The position numbers and the translations under genes were made by a program. A stretch of 64,000 nt of DNA from Globodera rostochiensis (lineage: Eukaryota > Nematoda > Chromadorea > Rhabditida > Heteroderidae), in contig JAEVLN010000006.1 in assembly GCA_018350325.1 (NCBI GenBank), positions 3,834,056 through 3,898,055 of the forward strand. Reading direction: 5' to 3'. The notes under the pieces were generated by a model. It searched no databases. It had not been told where the DNA came from and saw only the letters and a program-made list of their open reading frames with translations. The number at the start of each line of letters is the position of its first letter. Within the stretch, counting starts at the first letter, position 1. Shown piece by piece: positions 1 to 10,933 of the stretch.

Positions 1-282
1 TAGTGCATAAAAAAGCGAGCCCTAGTTATTAATTATAAAATGGTAATAAATACAATTTAAATATTTTTTAATTCATTAAAAACTTTAAAATTATGAAAAT
101 AATTATGCTAATTAAAACCAAATCAGAACAAAATTATGTGTTAAGGCAACCCCATAATTTGTGAAAGCAATCAATACAATTTGATCAGAACTAATCCGGC
201 AAATCGGCAAAATGATGTTCACCTGTCAAATGGAGTGCATAAAAAGGCATTTAAAAATATTTATTTTTTATTTATTTTTCAG

Positions 283-1088
283 ATTGTTCATTTTATTACA
301 CCCTTTTGCGCTAGTGAAGAGAAAAATTTAAAGATCGACAAAATAAAACGGCAAATCGCTTCGATTCTAAAGAAATGGGTGAAAAAAGTGGCAAATTTTA
401 AACGTAAATTTTTATTTAATTAAACCCCACCCTCCGAAATTCGATTTTTTTTTAAATTAATTAATTATTTTAATTAACAGAACCATTATTGTTGACCAAC
501 GGCTCGCATTTGATGAGCTCCGACTTGGACAGTTCAGATTTGGATTTGATTTGTGTTGTTCCGGACCAAATACATTTGTTCACATTTTACGGTGAAAAAG
601 ATACAACTTTGTATTCAATGCTTAGAAAGGTAAATGAATAATTTCACTTTTTTAAAATTGTTTTGCCCTTTGATCACTTCCCCCCCCCCAAGATTTTGAT
701 CGAGAATCTGTTCGAATTTGTACCAAATCACTTATAGAGTTTTTCGGGATCACTAAAATCTTGAAAAATCTTAAATCTCGCATCATAATATGAGGAGATT
801 TTCCAGTACAAAAAGGCTAAATTTTGTCCGAATATCCCGAATTATTACCCTTGATTTATTGGTAATTATTCCGGCTCGGTATAGACTGAGTTCAAGTTAC
901 ATTCAGGCATTTTTTTGATTTGAATTTTGTTTCTCAAGCTTGCACTCCCCCTGATCATTTAATGTTTAGGAGCTGAGCGGTGCCAAACTAAATTGGATAG
1001 CTGGCAAAGTGCCATTAATACGAATTGAATTTGGTCCAATTGAAGTAGACCTTTTGCTGGTTCCGTTACCGATCAAATATTTGACGGG

Positions 1089-1137
<49 letters not shown>

Positions 1138-2954
1138 CAGTTGGAAGGTGATCAGGTGATCAAAGATATTTGCAATGAAAAAGGAATTTATTCATTAGCC
1201 GGTATGTTGAAATATATATATTTATTATGTATAAAAGTAATATTTTTATTTGTATAGGTTAATAAAAAAACTACTTTTTTAAAAGTGTTATATATTATTA
1301 TTATTATTATAAACCAGTAATTGATGTAAAAAATAGTAAGATGTGAAAAAGATGACAAATTTTTACTTATATGTATGCGTCAGGGTTGCGTCGAACCTTT
1401 GATTTTGCAAATTTCGAGGTTTTTCTTCGAAAATCGAAATAAAAATTTCCGATTTCAAAAAAAAAAAATTTCGACACGAATTCCCTTGGGACCCAAACGA
1501 CCTGCTCCCCACAAAAACGACCCGAGCGGGGGATCCCGGGGCCAGAATATAAATTTTTTTTGGTTTAAACGATTTTTAAAAATTGTTTGTATATATTCAG
1601 GCTACAGATCTAGCAAATTTCAATTATCACTTGTCAACGACAAACAATTGTTTGCATATTTTTTAAAATCCATCAAAGTTTGGGCCAAAAGTAAGAAAAT
1701 AACACTAAATAGTATGTCCTAATCAAGCGTTATATTACAAATATGTTGGCAAAATTTAATTGATTTTAATTTGCTTTTTTATCCCCTTTTTCATCTAAAG
1801 ATCGTTTGATTTATTCGGGAATATTTGGCTATTTTAATGGCGCAACTTTGACTGTTATGGTCACAAAAATTTGCGCACTTTTTCCATTTGCACCGTTGGC
1901 CTATTTATTATACAAATTCTTCCAAATTTACTCAAAATGGTATTATTATCAAATATAATTAAAATATATGATTAATCTTTAAAATTTTAGAAGAAGCACT
2001 TTTCAATAATTTAACAATTTTTACTATAAATTAGCAAAAGCAGTTTTTAATTTTGTTCTATTTCTAACAATAATATATACAAATATTTTCAATTTCGGTG
2101 TTGTTGAATTTTTTTTTATACAATTTAAAATATTTTTTTCTTAGGTTTATTTAAAAATACCCAAAAATTTAGAAATTAAGAGAACTTTTTGGTATCTTTT
2201 AGTCAATTTTTCCCCCAATTTTATCTCCTCCTTAATAATTATATTTTAAATGTTAGTGTTAAAAAAGGGTTTTTAAATCAAATTTATTGTTAGGAATTGG
2301 CCTGTCGACCCTGTACTGCTAGACAAACTGTCGAAAGATTCGTTGAGCTTTTTGGTGAACGGTTGGCCCCCAAAGTTTGGAGAAAGTTCAATGACAGTGA
2401 TCACGCCAAAATTTCCGGAACAAAATGCCGCATTTAACGTCAACAAATTTACTCTCCGTACAATTGTTGAAGAAATAAACACCGGTTGAAACTTTTTTTA
2501 AAAAAGCATTTTCAATGATTTGAATAAATATTATTTTTCTTTTACCTATACCCCAACAACGAATTTTTTATTATGTTTTTTTGTCAAAAAAAAAATTCGC
2601 AAAAAAAACAATTTTTTTCTAAAAATGTTTTAACTTATGAAAATTTGTGCATCAAAATTTAAAGAAATAATTCAAAAAACTATTTTAGCAAATCAAATTT
2701 TATCGGAAAATGTCCAAAAATGGGCACGATTATTTGAAGAAGTAAAATATGCCAAAGAATTTGCGCATTTTGCGATCATTTTGTGCGCGGACGTCGACGC
2801 GCAACGGTATGCCACAAATTGTGGCTTTTATCGGTGCAAAATTCGCCGAAATTTATTTGAATGGGCAACCGCAACAAATGTTTCGCCAATGTTGGCACAT
2901 TACCAAATAATATCGCAATCGGAAGAAAAGACAATTTGCAACATTTCCGAGTAA
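283..2954 (+). CDS. Canonical poly(A) polymerase, 5'-partial, seven exons
   Basis: Adds poly(A) tails to pre-mRNA in the nucleus. Exons 283-403, 481-629, 970-1201, 1601-1690, 1801-1939, 2294-2484 and 2689-2954 join in one frame for 395 residues ending in TAA. The start lies upstream or off the window, since the first visible exon opens in the N-terminal helical part. The nucleotidyltransferase signature is clear: NGSHLMSSDLDSSDLDL (GS followed by the DxD carboxylates), with the third Asp in GPIEVDLLLV. The central domain follows (IKVWAKS, then SGIFGYFNGATLTVMV, aligning with the family's RGIYSNxxGFLGG region), then WNWPVDPVLL, VITPKFPEQNAAFNV and the RNA-binding domain. A run of 15 Ala sits just after the third Asp. 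The protein stops soon after the RNA-binding domain, without the long Ser/Thr-rich tail of vertebrate PAP. An AATAAA follows the stop at about 2956. The family call is firm; the first exons are missing. Confidence 0.9.
1093..1137 (+). repeat. Coding (GCA)n microsatellite, 15 alanines
   Basis: Fifteen consecutive GCA codons lie inside PAP exon 3, between IKYLTG and QLEGDQ. The pure triplet tract is likely to vary in length between individuals. Confidence 0.95.
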
Positions 2955-4096
2955 AATAAAAACTATTTTAAATAAGAAAATATTATTCCAAAAATATAAA
3001 TTAAAAATGTGTAATAAAACTCAAAAAATTTACCATTTAGAAAAAAATATAAGTAAAAATTATTGAATTCTAATATAATTTATGGATTAGTTTATTAAGA
3101 AAAAATCAACAAGTATGAAAGTAAAATAATTAAATTGAAAATGAAAAGAGGAAAATACGGTAATTTAACTCGGAATTGAATATACTGTAATTAAAAATTG
3201 GAATAAAACGCCAACTTTTAAAGTTCTGCCGCCAGTTGCACTTTTTGGGTTGTCGGCCTAACAATGAAAAATGGATGCGATAAAAAGTTGAAGGAATTGC
3301 CTCCGATTTATCGAAACGATTCAAATTCAAAACAATTTTTGAATAGCACTCAGATGAGTTCGTCATATACAAACGCACAAAGTCTCAGCAATACGTAAAT
3401 TTGCAATTTTATAAATTTAAAAATATTCACAAATTATTGATCAGCAAAATTCGCTATTTGTATTTATTTCTGAAAATCGCTAAAAATATTATTTGAATAA
3501 ATGATAAAAGAATGGACACAATTTGAATTTTTAGAAATTATTTACGAAAAAAAAAATTAGCCTATTCAGACTTAATGAACTCCGTGCATCGACGGCTGCT
3601 GCGTCATAACCAAATTGTACAATAATGATTTATTTTTGTACAAAGCTAATTGTAATTTTATTTTGTTTAAAATGTAAATGAATGAAATGAATAAACAATT
3701 TTGTGTGGGCCAAAAACTTTCTAAAAATTTTTGACTTGTTCCAATTAGGGGCAAATATGTTACGGGTAATTTTGGAAATCTAAAATTTGCTGTTTGGACG
3801 GGAAATTCCGAACGAAAACCCATCGCCCTTCCTCGGCAAAAATCAAAAATGATTGACAGTCATATCCGTATTGAGTAAGCGCAAAAATTTTTGCAGATTG
3901 GTGCGTTAGGCTTAGAGAGGACTCGATTGGTATATGAATTGCTCGGTTTGGTTCTAGAACTTTATAAGGTAGAAATACCAAAAAAATTTTTACGGATTTG
4001 TGAGTTAGGCTTAGAGTGGAGTCGAATGGTATACATATAATATGTTAAATTTGAGAACTACCCGTATTCCGAAACTTTACCTCATTTTATAAATCA
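2955..4096. other. Intergenic, no gene seen
   Basis: AT-rich sequence. Minus-strand open frames here are short and show no family resemblance. Two diverged copies of a short motif (GTTAGGCTTAGAG followed by GACTCGA or GAGTCGA) lie at about 3906 and 4006, and a related inverted copy is at about 10405. I see nothing else. Confidence 0.6.
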
Positions 4097-5309
4097 ATCG
4101 AAGTTTACATTTTTTTTAATTTAATAAGCAGAGTATCAAAAATAATTGTTCTTATATTTACTCAAAAATTGAATCAGTTTTTAAATTGATCTGATCAAAT
4201 ATTTGATCTAATGAGGGTAGATTGAAGTGTAACGGAGTGCCGTTCAATTCCTTTAAATAATGTTAAATTTATCCGAATAATTTGGTATGATTGGCAAAAT
4301 AAAATTTCAAGGCTAAAATTCTGAAAATTCACATTTTGGTTGGATAAAGTGGTCAAAATCAATCTTTGTTAAGGAATTGAAGCATATTTGAAAAATTTAT
4401 GTTTGGAGCTTTTATTAGATACCTAACTATCTTACGCTCCAATAGATTTGGAAATAGCAGATTTGCACGCGTGGTGAAGTGGAATTCAAAAAATATTGGC
4501 ATACTGTACTTATATAACACAAAAATGCTGAGCCAGGGGTTCAAACCCGGTAGACTGTAAGGAAGAATTTCACCGATTTTCGATGAAACAATTATGGATG
4601 TTAAAAAAGATAGTTTTAAAAAATATTTAAAACCACCTTTACTTCGTTTTGCCTCCCTTTTCAATGTCCAAATTTTGTGATTTTCGCTCATTTTACTGAA
4701 AATGCTACTTTTTTCAGCTTGTTTACTCTCTAACTCGAATAAATTTATATTAAGATTAATAAATTTTGTATTAAATGATAGAGCACAGTGTTTAGAAGCT
4801 CTGTAAAAAATAGGCAAATCGGTTTGTTTAATAAAATTCTTGTGTTCGAAGTGTGGGATGGTCAAAATATTTGTTAAAAAGGGTGAGAGAGAACGCCAAA
4901 AAGAAGAGAACGGTTAGAGAAATAGAGGAAAAGCGAGAGAGTACACTGTTTCCTATTTCCTCTGCTATTTCCTTCGTTAAGTAATAGTGTAGATTTGATG
5001 TTGCTAATTTTTTAATGCTTGAAATTTTTTTGTCCAAATTTTTTAATGTTTGAAATTTTTTTGTCCAAATTTTTTTCTGAAAATTCACATTTATTAGAAA
5101 AAGCTGTCAAGATCAGCCAAAATTGATTGGTAAAGTGAAGAGTACTGACAGTTTTCATTTTACTCTCATCGAGCTGATTACGATTCTGGAAAAATTTTGA
5201 GTCGCTCTCGACTTACTCCCAAAAAGTTAGTTTCTTATTTTCGTTCTAATTGATTTACAAAATTTTGAGTTTTGGAACCTAAACCCTAAAATTTAACATT
5301 TATCTAAAA
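4097..5309. repeat. Left arm of a large inverted repeat (foldback)
   Basis: This arm is the reverse complement of 5804-7023. The stretches compared match along the whole arm, and two frames within it (168 and 86 codons) are identical in the two arms. The only length difference found is a 7-bp unit duplicated in the right arm near the inner end. The arm contains a tRNA B-box-like stretch (GGGGTTCAAACCC, about 4537). A diverged single-arm relative lies at about 37310-38470. No transposase is visible. Confidence 0.9.
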
Positions 5310-5803
5310 TTTTATAAATTAATCGCAATTTACATTTTTTTAAAAAACGAATTCAATGGCGGGGGATATAGTGTCTAACCATATGCTGTCTGCCGCATTG
5401 TTATTTTTTTGAATTAGGGCATAAATTTTGGCGCATCGTCATTTTTGTTTGCTGCTGGGCTTGGCCCATAGTGTAATGGTCAGGGCTGCTACTTTTAGGT
5501 AAGAAAAATTGGAAAATAGGTACCTAAATAAGTGAGAAAAAATGCCAAAATAGGTACTAAATAGGTACAAAAACCGTGAAATAGGTACAAAAATAAGTAA
5601 GTAAAAAATTTTTACCGAAAATTTTTAAACATCAAACAAAAAAAGGGATTATAAATAAAAGCATATTTTGGGGTTTCGAGCAAATAGGTATTTACCTAAA
5701 AGTAGCATCCCTGGTAATGGTGATATAGGTAATAGAGACCGGAATTTTGAAAAAACCTGGACCTGGATCTGGATCTGGATTTGGTAATGTCCTGGATCTG
5801 GAT
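5310..5803. other. Spacer of the foldback
   Basis: Unique centre between the two arms. It starts with a sequence resembling the outer left flank (ATTTTATAAAT, then AATCG, then TTTACATTTTTT) and holds a MITE at 5481-5713. After the MITE comes a short GGATCTGGAT-type repeat (5755-5800). No gene seen. Confidence 0.7.
5481..5713. mobile_element. hAT-type MITE with 8-bp target duplication
   Basis: Terminal inverted repeats start CAGGGCTGCTACTTTTAGG on the left and CAGGGATGCTACTTTTAGG read inward from the right. Both ends are flanked by GTAATGGT (5473-5480 and 5714-5721). CAGGG ends plus an 8-bp duplication are typical of hAT elements. The 233-bp element carries no transposase. Confidence 0.85.
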
Positions 5804-7023
5804 TTTTAGATAAATGTTAAATGTTAAATTTTAGGGTTTAGGTTCCAAAACTCAAAATTTTGTAAATCAATTAGAACGAAAATAAGAAACTAACTTTTTG
5901 GGAGTAAGTCGAGAGCGACTCAAAATTTTTCCAGAATCGTAATCAGCTCGATGAGAGTAAAATGAAAACTGTCAGTACTCTTCACTTTACCAATCAATTT
6001 TGGCTGATCTTGACAGCTTTTTCTAATAAATGTGAATTTTCAGAAAAAAATTTGGACAAAAAAATTTCAAACATTAAAAAATTTGGACAAAAAAATTTCA
6101 AGCATTAAAAAATTAGCAACATCAAATCTACACTATTACTTAACGAAGGAAATAGCAGAGGAAATAGGAAACAGTGTACTCTCTCGCTTTTCCTCTATTT
6201 CTCTAACCGTTCTCTTCTTTTTGGCGTTCTCTCTCACCCTTTTTAACAAATATTTTGACCATCCCACACTTCGAACACAAGAATTTTATTAAACAAACCG
6301 ATTTGCCTATTTTTTACAGAGCTTCTAAACACTGTGCTCTATCATTTAATACAAAATTTATTAATCTTAATATAAATTTATTCGAGTTAGAGAGTAAACA
6401 AGCTGAAAAAAGTAGCATTTTCAGTAAAATGAGCGAAAATCACAAAATTTGGACATTGAAAAGGGAGGCAAAACGAAGTAAAGGTGGTTTTAAATATTTT
6501 TTAAAACTATCTTTTTTAACATCCATAATTGTTTCATCGAAAATCGGTGAAATTCTTCCTTACAGTCTACCGGGTTTGAACCCCTGGCTCAGCATTTTTG
6601 TGTTATATAAGTACAGTATGCCAATATTTTTTGAATTCCACTTCACCACGCGTGCAAATCTGCTATTTCCAAATCTATTGGAGCGTAAGATAGTTAGGTA
6701 TCTAATAAAAGCTCCAAACATAAATTTTTCAAATATGCTTCAATTCCTTAACAAAGATTGATTTTGACCACTTTATCCAACCAAAATGTGAATTTTCAGA
6801 ATTTTAGCCTTGAAATTTTATTTTGCCAATCATACCAAATTATTCGGATAAATTTAACATTATTTAAAGGAATTGAACGGCACTCCGTTACACTTCAATC
6901 TACCCTCATTAGATCAAATATTTGATCAGATCAATTTAAAAACTGATTCAATTTTTGAGTAAATATAAGAACAATTATTTTTGATACTCTGCTTATTAAA
7001 TTAAAAAAAATGTAAACTTCGAT
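5804..7023. repeat. Right arm of the large inverted repeat
   Basis: Reverse complement of 4097-5309, with an extra copy of the heptamer ATGTTAA at about 5814-5827. The arm ends at CTTCGAT (7023), followed directly by GGCGGGGCCTTTGTAC, which is HMG-CoA reductase coding sequence. The element boundary therefore coincides with the break in the duplicated HMGR gene. Confidence 0.9.
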
Positions 7024-8527
7024 GGCGGGGCCTTTGTACTTTGACGGGACCAGATAAAAGAGTTATCTTAATATGTCTCCTTTAAAAACAAAGAAATTTA
7101 CATTTTTATTCCATTAGAGACTTTTTTGTTGTTGTTGTTGTTGTGTTTTTTAGAATTTTGCAAATTTTAACATTTTTTGATAAAATTTTTCCAACCAAAA
7201 AACATTGAACCGGTTTATGGTGTTTGTTAAGTTTTTTTATTGTGAAACAGCCTTCAGAAAAAATTTAAAATTTTTCCAAATTTGTGGCATTAAAATTTTG
7301 AAAATCAAACGAAAAATTGTGCCCTTAATCCAATTTTCTTCTCATTGGCTCTTGCTCAAAAAACAAAATTTTTGCTAAAATTTTGCGTCTTTTTGAACAC
7401 TAAGCCCCCTTTCAAAAAATTTTCAAATATTCAGGAAGATGTTTTTGTGTTGGGTGACAACGCGTTCAGTGTGGAGGTGTTCCGGGACGGCTCAAGCAGA
7501 GCAGCGGTGTACGCCTGTTTGCAACGCATTGACGCCCATTTGGAGGGCACTTATCTCTATTTACGTTTTGTTGCATCAACGGGCGATGCGATGGGCATGA
7601 ACATGGTGAGTGCTGCTGCTGTCGATGAACCGTTTTTTTAAAGGAAATTCTTAGTCATTTGAACAGGATCAGTTTTTTTTTGCTCACAAATCAGTCTAGG
7701 GGGATCATTTTGTCATGAAATCAGTCATTTGTCGGGTTTTTGGGAGGGGGCGTGTCGGATTTTAGGCATTTTTTAGGATTTTTTGTTGGATTTTTGAGTT
7801 TTTTTCGATGGCATCCCTGATTTTTTTTAAATAAAAATTAATAGAATTATGCGGCAAATTGGTCGCTCTGAACTACTTAGCTGATCAGTTAACTTTGCAT
7901 TTTGAGTTTGAGTGCTCAATTTTGACAATTTATGCTAATTTATCTGATATCCGGTGAAATCGATTCGTAAAACAAATTTTTAGTTTATATTAAAATTGTC
8001 ATAATTTTATTTTTTTAAATTTAAATAGGTCACCAAAGGCACGGGCCGAGCGCTTGTGCTGATCAAACGCCAATTTCCCCAGGGCGAATTGCTGTCCATC
8101 AGTGGCAATATGTGCGTGGACAAGAAGCCGAGTGCGCTGAATTGGTGCGATAATTTGGAAGAAGGATTTTAGAATAAAAACAAAAAAAAAAATTATTTTT
8201 ATTTATTTTAATAAATTTTTTAGACATAATTCTTCCTATAATAGGATTGAGGGCCGTGGTAAATCGGTGGTTGCCGAAGCACTGATTCCGGCACCAATTG
8301 TTGAACGAATACTCAGGACGAGCGTGGTAATTAATGATTGGAATTTGAAACGTGTTTTTTTTTTTTTTTGTTAAAATTTGTTTTTAATTTAAAAAAATTC
8401 ACAGGACAAAATGGTCAAGTTGGGCCACGCCAAGCTGTTGGTTGGCTCTTCCGCCGCTGTCACTGTTGGGGGATGAAACGCGCATGCGCCCAATTTTGTG
8501 CCGGCAATGATTCTCGCCACAGGACAG
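7024..8527 (+). pseudogene. HMG-CoA reductase fragment, truncated duplicate
   Basis: Partial copy of the gene at 21262-28329. It starts mid-exon (codons for AGPLYFDG, 7024-7045) at the foldback junction, then jumps to intron sequence matching 24178 onward. Exon-like blocks are 7435-7605, 8029-8144, 8245-8326 and 8405-8527. The first fuses the equivalents of two separate exons (SSRAAV joined to YACLQRI), losing the exon between them. It keeps GDAMGMNM and [11 protein letters not shown]. In the last block an in-frame TGA (8474-8476) replaces the Trp of GGWNAHA. No equivalent of the later exons (GQDAAQ onward) follows. Splice signals of the remaining blocks look intact, so the break is recent or the fragment is still transcribed. 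It cannot encode a full catalytic domain. Confidence 0.88.
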
Positions 8528-10933
8528 GTGCACATGCTTTTTTGTTTGCTTGCTTGATTTAGTAAAAAAGGCTTTTCCTGATTAATATTGATTGATCATT
8601 CCATTTTTGTTTATTGACACTGACTGACCCGCCTGCTTGATTTCTCTTTTTGATTATTCACCGTTCAAAATGCCTCATACATATCTCGGATTCGCCATGA
8701 TAAGCAAGTAGAAAATCCGTTTTTTTTCTCTTAATGATCGCTCAACATCGTCGGGGTAAAGAAAGGCATGAAGCACGGCAAACAGGACTGTCCGGACTCA
8801 ATTTTGTCTCTAAGATGTGACTGTTTCGTTGATGGCATTTACCCAATTGACTCCCCCCTCCCTTCCCTCCACTCATATGATCATCTTCATTTATTCGTTT
8901 TATTCAGAAAGGCATTTCAGTTTTTTTTTCTTACAATGGACTTGTTCATTACATTTTCTGTTTGCTCATTTGTTGAGAGTTATTCATCTTGTTTAATAAT
9001 CACAACTGAAAAGCATATTTTTGTGAGATGCTAAATAGGAATTGGTACAAATTTTTTTATTTATATACATATTTGTGTTATTTTTAATGCTCTCTATGTT
9101 TTTTTTTGCTTTAATTCTTCATCGCGTTCTCTGTTGCTCAAAATGGATTTTGTTCATGGCGAATTAGAGGAACAGGTCGTTTTTTAAATTATTAATATTT
9201 TTCTTTGGAATTCCCCTTTCATTTGATATTTTCTCATTGTTACTTTTTCGATTGTTCTATCGTCCCCCCCCCCTCCCTTGGGAAAGTCCACAAAATCATT
9301 TGACACGAATATTCTTTTCCTCCGTTTGGCATTTTTACCATTCACTTTTACCTTTTTTCACCTTCTCCCTCTTGGCATTTTTCCACTTGCTAAATATGAA
9401 ACAACCCCACAAATCAGTAGACCAAAATAATTGCTGTAAATTAACGCGTTTGTTTGCTTTATTCATTACACACACGGATTTCTCTCTCTAAGCCACTTTT
9501 TCCTTTAATTACTTTCTCTACGCTACCACGCCAATTGGGCAGCGCTGCGCACGCACCCGCGGCATCAACAGCTTTTTCTTTCTTTCTCGGTCAAAAGTCT
9601 CTTCGCTTTACACATAATTTTTTTCAATTCTTACGCCTACCCTCCTTCACTGGGATTCGCTAAATTTAAACCACCGCGACGCAAAAACGTCCAGACACTC
9701 CCAATTATGTAATAGGATTTCGTAATAACTAACAAACCAGTATTGATCTTTTCTTTGTTCAAATGCTTTTCACGAATTTTACATAGCCATTGTTTCACGA
9801 GGGAAATTGCTTCTTCTCAAAGAATTTTTTTCTTCCTGTTGCTGTTGATGAAGGGTCGAGATTTTAGGCTTGCGCCCAGGCACGTAGCAAAATTTTTTTC
9901 GGGGGGCAGTCGGGGGAAAAGCGATTCTTAGGGGTGTTTTTATTGCATTTTTTTGTTAAAATACTCCATTTTTTAAGAAATATTTAAAAGGCGCATTTTT
10001 TGATAATCTGCTTTGCTTTGGGGGAGGGGGGTCGGCGGTGCCGATAGGCCCGCCGAGAAAATTTTTTAAATATTGGTTTTTTTAAAGTTTTTTAGGAATG
10101 GTAGGGCCCGGAAAACGGGCCCCTCTGCCACCCCCCCCCCCCTCTTCTACGTGCCTGCTTTAGCTTCTTTTTTGCGAAAGAGTTTGACGAGAGAAGCAAG
10201 AAATGCATTCATTTCGAAATGTTTTTGGATGAAAATTTCTTCAGTTTTTTGGTTTTAGCCCCTATTTTGGGGGTTGTTTAATCAAAATCTCGACCCTATT
10301 TGATATTTTATTTTGTGTTGTCTTGCCTTGTCATAGTATGGTTGTGATAATGGGAAAAATAGCGGAATATGGGGACCTTGCCAATTGGACGAATTATATA
10401 TCAATCGACTCCAGCTAAGCCTAACGCACGAATCCGTAAAACTTTTTGGCGGAAACCATTTAGAAGAAATTTATGAGCCTGGATTAAAGGGTCTTTTCCA
10501 GAGGGGACTCAGTCTCCACTGAAAATGGCAAAATCATTCCTATAGGCGTTCAAAATTACGAATTTGTTGATTGGTAAAAATAGAGATTAAAGCGGTTTTT
10601 GAATCGGTTGAAATTTTAGAAAATTAAGAAAAACCTTACCCAGTGAAAAAGACACTCTCCGGGGCTCATAACTTGCACGTGGTTTGCGCCAAAAAAAATT
10701 TACAGAGTCGATTGATAAATAATCCGTGCAATTTGGCGAGTAATGGGCGAAATGCGGGGAAAAATCTTTGATTTCTTCTAACCTTTGAGTGCCTCTATTT
10801 TGATGTCAAAAATCCTTGATTTTTAATTTAGAAGAATGCCTATTATTCTATTTACATTCTAAATACACCAGCAGCTTGCCAGTATATCAATGAATTTGAT
10901 GAACTGAATTGGTCCCGTTTAATTTCCTAACTG
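8528..10933. other. Intergenic, repeats only
   Basis: T-rich sequence with no assembled gene. A copy of a dispersed family carrying GGTCGGCGGTGCCGATAGG lies at about 10028-10048, related to sequence near 26150, 30160, 37900, 60240 and 61160. The open frames between 8768 and 9660 have no recognisable motifs and skewed composition. Confidence 0.6.

Noticed and set aside
4359..5088. Open frames of 168 and 86 codons in the foldback arms (also at 6032-6761)
   Set aside because: They are identical because the arms are copies. Codon content is AT-driven, no domain is visible, and the arm's diverged relative at 37320 does not keep the frame.
8029..8160. Apparent loss of the splice donor (GT to AT) in the HMGR pseudogene after GGTGCG
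   Set aside because: The donor used in the intact gene is the earlier GT (TG|GTGCGG), which restores NWIEGRG across the junction. That GT is present in the pseudogene too.
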